This document shows positions 38,910 to 46,935 of a DNA stretch of 64,000 nt, piece by piece (positions within the stretch are counted from its first letter, which is position 1; each line of letters starts with the position of its first letter). The DNA comes from Xanthomonas indica. Its GTDB lineage: Bacteria; Pseudomonadota; Gammaproteobacteria; Xanthomonadales; Xanthomonadaceae. The notes below the pieces were generated by a model, which saw nothing but the letters and a program-made list of their open reading frames with translations, was not told where the DNA came from and ran no database searches. The stretch lies in contig NZ_CP131914.1 in assembly GCF_040529045.1 (NCBI RefSeq), positions 3,890,501 through 3,954,500 on the forward strand, written 5' to 3'. Both the position numbers and the translations under genes were made by a program.

Positions 38910-40202
38910 TCACACGCCGGCGCGCAGGTTGAACGCGCCGATCGTCTCCACCAGTTGCCGCAGGGCCAGCGTCTCGGCTTCGTCCAGATCCGGGTGCCAG
39001 GTGTCGAGGATCGTCACCACCCGCACCCGATCGCTGTGGTTCCAGGCCTGGTGCAGGCAGGTGTCGTTGAACGTCACCAGGCGTCCGACCTCCCAGGCAT
39101 GGGCGATGCCGGCCACCTCGAGCGCGCAGTCCGGCGGCACGATCAACGGCAGGTGGGTCACGACGCGCGCGTTGGTCACGCCGTAATGCGGCTTGATCGT
39201 GGTGCCGGGCGCCAGGATCGAGAACAAGACCTCCGGCGCGTGCCCATCGATCCGGGTCAACGGCACCTGCGCCAACGCGGCCGCCGTCCGCGGGCAGCGC
39301 TGCTGGTTCTCCGGGTAGGCCTGCCCGTGCCGGTAGAAGAAATACGCATCCCAGGCACCGTCGCCCCGCTGGCCGGCGAGATAGTCCTGCGGCGAGGTGC
39401 CGTTGCTGAAATCCAGGAACGGTTGCACCGACTGCCGCGACGCCAGGACCTGATGCGCCTCCTCGACGATTCCGGCGGCGGCATCCTGCAGCCGGTCGTA
39501 CCAGGGGAACCGCGCGGCCCCCAGGTAGGGCGACGGATCCAGCTCCGGGATGTACAGGAAGGTCGGGTGCTGACCATCGTCCGCCGGGCGCGGCTGCAGC
39601 CCGAGATAGATGCGCAATGCCGCCATTACCCGGCGCAGCGCGGTCTCGCCGAAGCGATCGAGCAACGGCTGGATCGCCGCGACGAACAACGCATGCCGCC
39701 CCTGATCGATCCGCTGCATCGCGGCGACCACGCGCGTCCGCAACTCGGGCGCGGTACTGGCCTGATCCAGCCAGCGTCCCCTGGCCTGCGCCGTGCGCAC
39801 CGCCGCGAAGTACATCGGCAGCGCATCGTCGTGGCGCCCGAGCGCCTCCAGGCTTTCGGCATACCACAGCCGCACCAGGAAGGCGTCGGCAGCCAGCCGC
39901 AAGGCGTGCTCGAACGCGGGCACGGCCTGCGCATGCTCGCCGAGCCGGGCCAGGCAGATCGCGCTCCGGCTCCAGGCCTCCGCACTGGGTTCGGCCGCCG
40001 CCACCAGCGCCCAGGCCTCGGCGGCACGCGCGAACGCGCCGCTGTCCATCAGCAGCAGCGCATGCGCACGGCGCAGCGCCAGATCCGCGGGCGCAGTGTC
40101 CAAGGCCCGCTCGCACAGCGCATCGGCGGCCCGGTAGTCGCCCTCGGCCACGTGCCGATGCACGGCCTCCAGCACGTCGGCAGCAACCGGACCGTGCGCC
40201 AT
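38910..40202 (-). CDS. TPR-containing aspartyl/asparaginyl beta-hydroxylase domain protein
   Basis: 430 residues. TPR-like repeats (about 1-130) are followed by an AspH-type domain. Iron ligands are H339 (TIKPHYGVTNARVVTHLPLIVP) and H384 (VTFNDTCLHQAWNHSDRVRVV), 45 residues apart, close to the spacing in vertebrate AspH, which likewise uses two histidines. R348 and R393 are candidate 2OG contacts. No signal peptide. It converges on the P4H-like gene with 43 bp between stops and overlaps the TetR gene (TGATG), so its expression is tied to that regulator. Confidence 0.9.
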   Translation of the reverse strand: MAHGPVAADVLEAVHRHVAEGDYRAADALCERALDTAPADLALRRAHALLLMDSGAFARAAEAWALVAAAEPSAEAWSRSAICLARLGEHAQAVPAFEHALRLAADAFLVRLWYAESLEALGRHDDALPMYFAAVRTAQARGRWLDQASTAPELRTRVVAAMQRIDQGRHALFVAAIQPLLDRFGETALRRVMAALRIYLGLQPRPADDGQHPTFLYIPELDPSPYLGAARFPWYDRLQDAAAGIVEEAHQVLASRQSVQPFLDFSNGTSPQDYLAGQRGDGAWDAYFFYRHGQAYPENQQRCPRTAAALAQVPLTRIDGHAPEVLFSILAPGTTIKPHYGVTNARVVTHLPLIVPPDCALEVAGIAHAWEVGRLVTFNDTCLHQAWNHSDRVRVVTILDTWHPDLDEAETLALRQLVETIGAFNLRAGV

Positions 40203-40813
40203 CAGCCGGGAATCAAGGTCACGATGACGTGCTCGACGTAGGCCTCGAAGTCCTCGCGCGCCTGCTTGGGCTGGTGCAACTGCAGCGACAGCTGCAGGAA
40301 GCCGACGTAGGCGGCATAGGCCAGCCGTGCGCGGTGTTGCGCGTCGGTCCGGCTGAGCCCGGCCTGGCGGAACGAGGCGATCAGATACTCCATACGCCGC
40401 TGCGAGACCCGGTCGATCACCGGCCGCACCGCGGGATGGTCGAGCGCCTTCAACAGTTCACTGTAGATGACATGCGGCTTGACCTCGTGCGCGACCAACT
40501 GGAACAGCGCGCGCAGGCGCGTACGCGGATCCGGCACCTCTTCCAGGCTGCCGAACACCTGCTGCTGCTCGACCAGTTCCCAGCGTTCCAGCGCGGCCTG
40601 CAGCAGCGCATCGCGCGAGGGGAAGTGCCAGTAGAAGCTGCCCTTGGTGACGCCCAGGCGCCGCGCCAGCGGCTCCACCGCCACCGCGCTCACGCCCTGT
40701 TCGGCGATCAGGTCCAGGGCAGCCTGCGCCCAGTCTTCGGCACTGAGCCGGTTGTTGCGGCCACCGCCGGAAGCGGCGCCGTCGTCGGAGGAAGGAGCGG
40801 GCGCGGTATTCAT
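40202..40813 (-). CDS. TetR/AcrR family regulator
   Basis: 203 residues. The N-terminal HTH reads LDLIAEQGVSAVAVEPLARRLGVTKGSFYWHFPSRDALLQAALE; the C-terminal ligand domain is all-helical. The first 20 residues are a Ser/Gly-rich extension. It is divergent from a hydrolase and acyl-CoA dehydrogenase operon and shares an intergenic region with repeated palindromes. Its stop overlaps the AspH start (TGATG). Control of lipid or acyl-CoA metabolism is likely from the neighbours. Confidence 0.92.
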   Translation of the reverse strand: MNTAPAPSSDDGAASGGGRNNRLSAEDWAQAALDLIAEQGVSAVAVEPLARRLGVTKGSFYWHFPSRDALLQAALERWELVEQQQVFGSLEEVPDPRTRLRALFQLVAHEVKPHVIYSELLKALDHPAVRPVIDRVSQRRMEYLIASFRQAGLSRTDAQHRARLAYAAYVGFLQLSLQLHQPKQAREDFEAYVEHVIVTLIPG

Positions 40814-40901
40814 CCGTGGATTTAACCATACGGGGACGTCGGTTGCAGTATGTGGCCTCCGCGGGGCGGGCGCAAATGCCCGGCAGCATTGGCTTTTCGC
40901 A

Positions 40902-40957
40902 CCCATACTGCATCGTATTGACATGCCGCGCAGGGCGACCATACTATCTCGTATGGT
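40902..40957 (+). promoter_or_regulatory. Promoter and paired palindromic operators of the hydrolase-fadE operon
   Basis: ACCATAC-N6-GTATGGT (40938-40957) is a perfect 7-6-7 palindrome that covers the -10 area and the start codon at 40953. A weaker copy CCATAC-N6-GTATTG (40903-40920) has the same geometry, 36 bp upstream. TTGACA (40918-40923) and TACTAT (40942-40947, 18-bp spacer) make a promoter starting at about the ATG itself. A third half-like ACCATAC is at 40825-40831 near the TetR start. Repression by the divergent TetR protein is the natural reading. Confidence 0.65.
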
Positions 40958-41873
40958 TTCCGCACCCGCCACCGTCCCGCATGCCGCCTCGGCCACCCTC
41001 TCGGGTGCCGGCGAGTTGGCGCTGGCCGCGACCGTCACCGGTCCCGGCGAGGCCGGTTCGGTGTTGTTCGCGCATGGCTTCGGCCAGACCCGGCACGCCT
41101 GGGCGGCGACCGCCGCGGCGCTGCAGGCGCACGGCTACCGCAGCGTTGCCTACGATGCGCGCGGCCATGGCGATTCCGCACGCAACCCGGCGGACCTTCC
41201 TTATCGCGGCGAGCAGTTCACCGACGACCTGATCGTGGTCGCCGGCGAGATGTCGCCGCCGCCGGTGCTGGTCGCCGCCTCGATGGGCGGGCTGTTCGGG
41301 CTGATCGCCGAATCGCGCTGGCCCGGCCTGTTCCGCGCGATGGTGCTGGTGGACATCACCCCGCGCTGGCAGCCGGCCGGGGTCGAGCGCATCCTCGCCT
41401 TCATGACCGCGCATCCGCAGGGCTTCGCCAGCCTGGACGACGCTGGCGACGCCATTGCCGCCTACCTGCCGCAGCGCGCGCGCAAATCGCCGGAGGCGCT
41501 GCGCAGCGTGCTGCGCCAGCACGCCGACGGCCGCTGGTACTGGCACTGGGATCCGCGCCTGGTCGAAGAGCTGGCGCGCGATAGCGACCAGCACCAGTGC
41601 GCGATCGCGCAGGCCGCCGCGCACGTGCAGTGCCCGCTGCTGCTGATCAGCGGCGGCCGCAGCGACCTGGTCACGCCGCAGACCATCGAAGAATTCCTGT
41701 CGCTGGTGCCGCATGCGCAGCATGCGCATCTGCCCGAGGCCACGCATATGCTGGCCGGCGACGACAACGCCGCATTTACCGCCACTGTGTTGCACTACCT
41801 GGACGCCCTGCCACCGGCCTGCGCCGGCGCATCGTCCGCCGTCACCGAGTACCTCCCCGGAGCACGCCCATGA
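40953..41873 (+). CDS. Alpha/beta hydrolase
   Basis: 306 residues from ATG 40953. Oxyanion region VLFAHGFGQTRHAW, D in YDARGHGDSA, nucleophile elbow VAASMGGLFGL (Ser in ASMGG), acid in ISGGRSDLVTP and catalytic His in LPEATHMLAGDD. No signal peptide, so cytosolic esterase, thioesterase or lipase-like activity. The start codon sits within the operator at the predicted transcription start. ATGA coupling to the acyl-CoA dehydrogenase gene suggests a role in handling fatty-acyl esters. Confidence 0.88.
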   Translation: MVSAPATVPHAASATLSGAGELALAATVTGPGEAGSVLFAHGFGQTRHAWAATAAALQAHGYRSVAYDARGHGDSARNPADLPYRGEQFTDDLIVVAGEMSPPPVLVAASMGGLFGLIAESRWPGLFRAMVLVDITPRWQPAGVERILAFMTAHPQGFASLDDAGDAIAAYLPQRARKSPEALRSVLRQHADGRWYWHWDPRLVEELARDSDQHQCAIAQAAAHVQCPLLLISGGRSDLVTPQTIEEFLSLVPHAQHAHLPEATHMLAGDDNAAFTATVLHYLDALPPACAGASSAVTEYLPGARP

Positions 41874-44356
41874 GCATCATTGCCCCCTTCCTCGTGTTGT
41901 TGCTGGCCGGCGCGTTCGCCGCCTATCACCGCATGCGGCTCGCCGTCTGGGCCGCGTTGAGCGCCACGCTGCTGGTCGCGTGCTGGCTGCTCGGCGCCAG
42001 CCACGTCGCCACCATCGTCGCGGCCGTCGTGCTGGCGGTGATCGCGGTGCCGCTGCTGTTGCCGTTCGTGCGCAAGCCGCTGCTCACCGCACCGATGCTG
42101 AAGGTGTTCCGCAAGGTGCTGCCGCCGCTGTCGCAGACCGAGCGCATCGCCCTGGAAACCGGTTCGGTCGGTTTCGAAGGCGAACTGTTCACCGGCGATC
42201 CGGATTGGCAGAAGCTGCTGAACTATCCCAAGCCGCAGCTGACCGCCGAAGAGCAGGCCTTCCTCGATGGCCCGGTCGAAGAGCTGTGCCGGATGACCAA
42301 CGACTGGGAAATCACCCACGTCCACGCCGACCTGCCGCCGGAGATCTGGAGCTTCATCAAGAAGAACAAGTTCTTCGGCATGATCATTCCGAAGGAGTAC
42401 GGCGGCCTCGGCTTCTCCGCGCTGGCGCACCACAAGGTGATCCAGAAGATCGCCTCGGTCTCCAGCGTGGTCAGCTCCACCGTCGGCGTGCCCAACTCGC
42501 TGGGCCCGGGCGAACTGCTGCTGCACTACGGCTCCAAGGAGCAGAAGGACTACTACCTGCCGCGTCTGGCGGTGGGCCAGGAAGTGCCCTGCTTCGGCCT
42601 GACCGGCCCGTTCGCCGGCTCCGACGCCACCTCGATCCCCGACTACGGCATCGTCTGCAAGGGCGAGTGGAACGGCGCCAACGTGCTCGGCGTCAAGCTG
42701 ACCTTCGACAAGCGCTACATCACCCTGGCCCCGGTGGCGACCCTGGTCGGCCTGGCGTTCCGCATGTACGACCCGGAAGGCCTGATCGGCGACACCAAGG
42801 ACATCGGCATCACCCTGGCGCTGCTGCCGCGCGAGACCCCCGGGGTCGAGATCGGCCGCCGCCACTTCCCGCTGAACTCGCCGTTCCAGAACGGCCCGAT
42901 CCACGGCCGCGAGGTATTCATCCCGCTGAGCCAGCTGATCGGCGGCGTGGAGATGGTCGGCAAGGGCTGGAACATGCTCAACGAGTGCCTGGCCGTGGGC
43001 CGCTCGATCACCCTGCCCTCCACCGCCAGCGGCGGCGCCAAGTTCGGCGCGGTCGTCACCGGTGCGTATGCGCGCATCCGCAAGCAGTTCGGCCTGTCGG
43101 TCGGCCGCTTCGAAGGCGTGGAAGAGGCGCTGGCGCGGATCGGCGGCAAGGCCTATGCGATCAGCGCGCTGTCGCAGGCCACCGCCGCGGCGGTGGACCG
43201 CGGCGACGTGCCGTCGGTGCCGTCGGCGATCGCCAAGTACCACTGCACCACGATGAGCCGCGAGGTCATCAGCGACGTGATGGACGTGGTCGGCGGCAAG
43301 GGCATCATCCTCGGCCCGCGCAACTTCGCCGGCCGCAGCTGGCAGGCTGCGCCGATCGCGATCACCGTGGAAGGCGCCAACATCATGACCCGCAGCCTGC
43401 TGATCTTCGGCCAGGGCGCGATCCTGTGCCATCCGTGGGTGATGAAGGAAATGAAGGCCGCCGGCAACCCGGACCACAAGGCCGGCGTCGACGAGTTCGA
43501 CCGCAACCTGTTCGGCCACATCGGCTTCGCCATCTCCAATGCGGTGCGTTCGCTGTGGTTCGGCCTGACCGCCGCGCGCATCGGTGCCGCGCCGGGCGAT
43601 GCCTACACCCGCCGCTACTTCCGCAAGCTGGACCGCTATTCGGCGAACCTGGCGCTGATGGCCGACGTGTCGATGCTGATGCTCGGCGGCAAGCTGAAGT
43701 TCAAGGAGTCGCTGTCCGGGCGCCTGGGCGACGTGCTGAGCCATATCTACATGACCAGCGCCATGCTCAAGCGCTACCACGACGACGGCGCGCCGGCCAC
43801 CGATCAGCCGCTGCTGGCCTGGGCCTTCCACGACAGCGTGCACAAGATCGAGCTGGCGCTGTCGGCGGCGCTGCGCAACTTCCCGATCCGTCCGGTCGGC
43901 TGGCTGATGTGGGCGCTGATCTTCCCGTGGGGCCGCCGTGCCGAAGCGCCGGGCGACCGCCTGGGCCACCGCGTCGCCGCGCTGCTGATGACCCCGAACG
44001 AAGCCCGCGATCGCCTGGGCCAGGGCGTGTTCCTGACCCCGTGCGAGAACAACCCCGGCGGCCGTATCGCCAGCTACCTGACCAAGGCGGTGCTGGCCGA
44101 GCCGGTGGAGCGCAAGTTCCTGAAGGCGCTCAAGAGCAAGGGCATCGAGTCGCTGGACTTCGCCTCGCAGCTGGACGAGGCGGTGCGCGAAGGCGTGCTG
44201 TCTGCCGACGAGCGCCGTCAGCTGGAGGAACTGCGCGAGATCACCATGGACACGATCAGCGTCGACGACTTCGACACCGACGAGCTGCGTTCGGCGAGCT
44301 ATTACCAGCGCGCCGCTGCGGCGGCCGACGACGGGCATTCGCGCGAAGCGGCCTGA
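41870..44356 (+). CDS. fadE: Acyl-CoA dehydrogenase, FadE type
   Basis: 828 residues, close to E. coli FadE (814) and much longer than ordinary acyl-CoA dehydrogenases. Two N-terminal hydrophobic segments (1-65) suggest membrane association. The dehydrogenase core has FFGMIIPKEYGGLGFSALAHH, CFGLTGPFAGSDATSI, VGKGWNMLNECLAVGRSITLPS and VVGGKGIILGPRNF; a C-terminal FadE-specific region follows (about 540-828). It catalyses the first step of fatty-acid beta-oxidation using FAD. Coupled to the hydrolase gene (ATGA) and probably controlled by the divergent TetR. Confidence 0.94.
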   Translation: MSIIAPFLVLLLAGAFAAYHRMRLAVWAALSATLLVACWLLGASHVATIVAAVVLAVIAVPLLLPFVRKPLLTAPMLKVFRKVLPPLSQTERIALETGSVGFEGELFTGDPDWQKLLNYPKPQLTAEEQAFLDGPVEELCRMTNDWEITHVHADLPPEIWSFIKKNKFFGMIIPKEYGGLGFSALAHHKVIQKIASVSSVVSSTVGVPNSLGPGELLLHYGSKEQKDYYLPRLAVGQEVPCFGLTGPFAGSDATSIPDYGIVCKGEWNGANVLGVKLTFDKRYITLAPVATLVGLAFRMYDPEGLIGDTKDIGITLALLPRETPGVEIGRRHFPLNSPFQNGPIHGREVFIPLSQLIGGVEMVGKGWNMLNECLAVGRSITLPSTASGGAKFGAVVTGAYARIRKQFGLSVGRFEGVEEALARIGGKAYAISALSQATAAAVDRGDVPSVPSAIAKYHCTTMSREVISDVMDVVGGKGIILGPRNFAGRSWQAAPIAITVEGANIMTRSLLIFGQGAILCHPWVMKEMKAAGNPDHKAGVDEFDRNLFGHIGFAISNAVRSLWFGLTAARIGAAPGDAYTRRYFRKLDRYSANLALMADVSMLMLGGKLKFKESLSGRLGDVLSHIYMTSAMLKRYHDDGAPATDQPLLAWAFHDSVHKIELALSAALRNFPIRPVGWLMWALIFPWGRRAEAPGDRLGHRVAALLMTPNEARDRLGQGVFLTPCENNPGGRIASYLTKAVLAEPVERKFLKALKSKGIESLDFASQLDEAVREGVLSADERRQLEELREITMDTISVDDFDTDELRSASYYQRAAAAADDGHSREAA

Positions 44357-44377
44357 TCGTCCCGGCCATGCGACTCC

Positions 44378-44407
44378 CACGACGGCGGACTTCGGTCCGC
44401 CGTCGTG
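44378..44407 (+). promoter_or_regulatory. Intercistronic UUCG-capped hairpin
   Basis: CACGACGGCGGAC-TTCG-GTCCGCCGTCGTG is a perfect 13-bp stem with a UUCG tetraloop, 22 bp after the fadE stop and 17 bp before the next start codon. Without a T tract it looks more like an mRNA stabiliser or expression-tuning element than a terminator. Confidence 0.6.
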
Positions 44408-44424
44408 CGTTTGAGGAGACAGCC

Positions 44425-44901
44425 ATGAGCCAACTGCTTTCGCTCTATCGCCGCATGCAACGCTGGCCAGCCGGTTCCTGGCTGTTCGCGCGCGCGGTCT
44501 GCTTCAAGGCACCCTACTTCGCCAGCATCGCGCCGCGCATCACCGTCCTGCAGCCGGGCCGCTGCGAGGCGCGCATCGCGCATCGGCGGCGGGTCAGCAA
44601 CCACATCGGCACCGTGCACGCGATCGCGCTGTGCAACCTGGCGGAACTGGCCGGCGGCCTCATGGTCGACGCCAGCCTGCCGCCGTCGATGCGCTGGATC
44701 CCCAAGGGCATGCAGGTGGAATACCGCAGCAAGGCGCTCGGCCCGATGCATGCGGTGGCCACGCCGGACGTGGCGATCGTCGCCGCCGAGCGCGGCTACG
44801 ACCTGCCGGTCAGCGTGGAGATCCGCGACGCACGCGAACAGGTGGTGTGCTTCGCACGCATCGCGATGTGGGTGTCGCCACGCGCGTCGACCTCGGCCTG
44901 A
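44425..44901 (+). CDS. DUF4442 hotdog-fold protein (thioesterase-like)
   Basis: 158 residues. HIGTVHAIALCNLAELAGGLMVDASLP is the hotdog helix region of the DUF4442/PaaI-like group, followed by beta strands (GMQVEYRSKALG, VSVEIRDAREQVVCFARIAMWVSP). Likely acyl-CoA thioesterase-like, cytosolic. GAGGAG precedes the ATG. Third gene after the hydrolase and fadE, supporting an acyl-CoA metabolism operon. Confidence 0.85.
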   Translation: MSQLLSLYRRMQRWPAGSWLFARAVCFKAPYFASIAPRITVLQPGRCEARIAHRRRVSNHIGTVHAIALCNLAELAGGLMVDASLPPSMRWIPKGMQVEYRSKALGPMHAVATPDVAIVAAERGYDLPVSVEIRDAREQVVCFARIAMWVSPRASTSA

Positions 44902-44913
44902 TCGCTGCGCCGC

Positions 44914-44941
44914 GTGTGCGGTGTGCGGTGTGCGGTGTGCG
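44914..44941. repeat. Heptanucleotide tandem repeat (GTGTGCG)x4
   Basis: Four perfect copies of GTGTGCG lie in the 42-bp gap between the convergent DUF4442 and DUF1304 genes, ending 2 bp before the DUF1304 stop codon. Such repeats slip easily during replication. Confidence 0.85.
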
Positions 44942-44943
44942 GC

Positions 44944-45312
44944 TCAGTAGGCCAGCAGCACCGCGGCGATGGCCAGCGCCGCCGGCAGCGCCTGCACGAA
45001 CACGATGCGGCGGCTGACGCTCCAGCCGCCGTACAGGCCGGCCACGACCACGCAGCCGAGGAAGAACAGCATCACGTCGACCCGCTGCGCAACCAGGCCC
45101 CAGCCCAGGCCGGCGGCGAGGAAGCCGTTGTAGAGCCCCTGGTTGGCCGCCAGCACGCGCGTGGCCTGCGCCTTCTCCGGGCTGTTGCGGAACACCTTCA
45201 TGCCCAGCGGACGCGTCCACAGGACCATCTCCAGCACCAGGATGTACAGGTGCAGCAGCGCGACCGCGCCCACCAGAATCGAAGCCAACAGGATCATCGT
45301 GCTATCCGGCAC
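44944..45312 (-). CDS. DUF1304 family membrane protein
   Basis: 122 residues, four hydrophobic helices. AVALLHLYILVLEMVLWTRPLG, FRNSPEKAQATRVLAANQGLYNGFLAAGL and VVVAGLYGG match the DUF1304 pattern. Inner-membrane protein of unknown function. ATG at 45297 (M6) is an alternative start. Confidence 0.88.
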   Translation of the reverse strand: MPDSTMILLASILVGAVALLHLYILVLEMVLWTRPLGMKVFRNSPEKAQATRVLAANQGLYNGFLAAGLGWGLVAQRVDVMLFFLGCVVVAGLYGGWSVSRRIVFVQALPAALAIAAVLLAY

Positions 45313-45379
45313 AGGAAACAGGGCGCCAGCATAGCCAGCGTCCCGATGGGCGGCCAGTCCCCTGCCGCGCGGTGCCGGC

Positions 45380-46726
45380 TCAGCGCGTCGGCGGCGTGCG
45401 TTCCGGCGGCAGCTTGGCCGCCTCGCGCAGCAGCCGCCACGCGCCCAGGGTCATGCCGGAGGCGGCCAGCAGGCCCGCGACGAACACCGCCTGCGAGCCG
45501 AATCCCGACAGCAGTTTGTACAGCCAGGCGAAGCTGAGGTCGCTGCCGCGGTAGATCACCGTATCGATCGCCGCGCCGGCCTTGTAGCGCCATTCGCGGC
45601 CGACCCGGGTGTACAGGGTCTCGCGGGCCGGCTTGGCCAGGGAGAACTCGCCGGCGCGGGTCATCACCTGCACCACCGCCACCAGCATCGGCAGCGGTGA
45701 GACTGCCAGCACCGAATAGCCAATCAGGATCGCGCAGCCGGGGATCAGCAGCGCCGGCCCGATGCCGAAGCGCGACAGCAGCGCGCGGGTGACCAGCAGT
45801 TGCAGAACCAGGGTCAGCGCGTTCACCGCCAGGTCGATGCTGGCGTAGAAGGCGGTACTGGCCGCCGCATCGGTGTACAGGCGGCGCACGATCGCCGCCT
45901 GTTCGTTGTACAGCAGGGTGCCCACGCCAACGCCGAACACCGACATCAGGGCCAGCCAGCGCAGCAGCGGTTCGCGCGCGATCAGCTTCAGCCCGGCCAG
46001 CACGTCGCCGCCCATCGGGGCCTCGCCGCCGACCACGCCGCGCTCGCGTTCGCGGGCGACCGCCCACAGCCGCAGGCGCAGCAGGCAGATCACGCTGACC
46101 ACCAGGAAGCCGGCCGATACCAGCATCAGGTTGGCGATGCCGATGCGCTCGACCAGGCTGCTGGCGATCACCGGCCCCAGGAACGCGCCGAGCGTGCCGG
46201 CGGCGCCGATGTAGCCATAGCAGGCGCGCGCTTCGGCGTTGCTGAAGACATCGGCCATGAAGCTCCAGAACACCGCCACCGCGAACAGGTTGAATACCGA
46301 GATCCACAGGAAGAAGGCCATGCCGCGCCCGGGCACGCCACTGTCGAACAGCACGTAGAACAGCAGCAACGTGGCGATGAAGAAGCCGTACACCACCGGC
46401 AGGAACACCCGCCGCGGATAGCGGCTGACCAACGCACCGTAGACCGGCTGCAGCAACAGCATGATCAGGAAGGTGCAGGTGAACAGCACCTGCAGCGCGA
46501 ACTCCTTCAGCGGCATGCCGTGCGCCGCGAAGAACGCGATCATCGCCGGCGGGAACACCGCGGCCACGTCGGCGGAGGCCCCCATCGCCTCGCGCACCGG
46601 CCGCAGCACGTAGTAGCCGCTGAGCAGCGAGAAGAAGTACAGGAACGCCCACGCCAGCGGCGGCGAATCGCGCAGGGCGCCGCGCAGCCGCGCCAGCGCG
46701 CCGGGAGCATGCGGGGTGGCGCTCAT
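45380..46726 (-). CDS. MFS-like transporter of the NTP/NDP exchanger (ATP:ADP antiporter) type
   Basis: 448 residues with about twelve hydrophobic helices. YYVLRPVREAMG in the first helix and YKAGAAIDTVIYRGSD in the C-terminal half resemble bacterial proteins assigned to the AAA/Tlc carrier group, though general MFS membership is equally defensible. Substrate unknown; nucleotide exchange should not be assumed in a free-living bacterium. Start at ATG 46726 (MSATPHAPG). Divergent from the GMC oxidoreductase gene. Confidence 0.8.
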   Translation of the reverse strand: MSATPHAPGALARLRGALRDSPPLAWAFLYFFSLLSGYYVLRPVREAMGASADVAAVFPPAMIAFFAAHGMPLKEFALQVLFTCTFLIMLLLQPVYGALVSRYPRRVFLPVVYGFFIATLLLFYVLFDSGVPGRGMAFFLWISVFNLFAVAVFWSFMADVFSNAEARACYGYIGAAGTLGAFLGPVIASSLVERIGIANLMLVSAGFLVVSVICLLRLRLWAVARERERGVVGGEAPMGGDVLAGLKLIAREPLLRWLALMSVFGVGVGTLLYNEQAAIVRRLYTDAAASTAFYASIDLAVNALTLVLQLLVTRALLSRFGIGPALLIPGCAILIGYSVLAVSPLPMLVAVVQVMTRAGEFSLAKPARETLYTRVGREWRYKAGAAIDTVIYRGSDLSFAWLYKLLSGFGSQAVFVAGLLAASGMTLGAWRLLREAAKLPPERTPPTR

Positions 46727-46935
46727 CGGCGGCGGACCCTGGCGCAGGAACGGGACATCGGCGATTTTCGGGGGCGGAAAACGCGCACGGTAGCTGATGC
46801 ACCGCAACACCGCCAGCGTGCGCGCCCTCCGCCACCCGCGCCCCACGCGCGCTGCGCCCGGCGGCGATCCACGCCGAGCATATGCTCTATCCTCGGCGAC
46901 TAGCGTCGGCGCCAGAAACTCAGGGGACACCGCGG

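Noticed and set aside
41795-44380. Minus-strand 861-codon frame opposite fadE
   Set aside because: Antisense shadow; the plus strand shows all FadE motifs.
45380-46726. True ATP/ADP translocase of an intracellular parasite type
   Set aside because: Only partial resemblance to that carrier group, and all other genes indicate a free-living or plant-associated bacterium.
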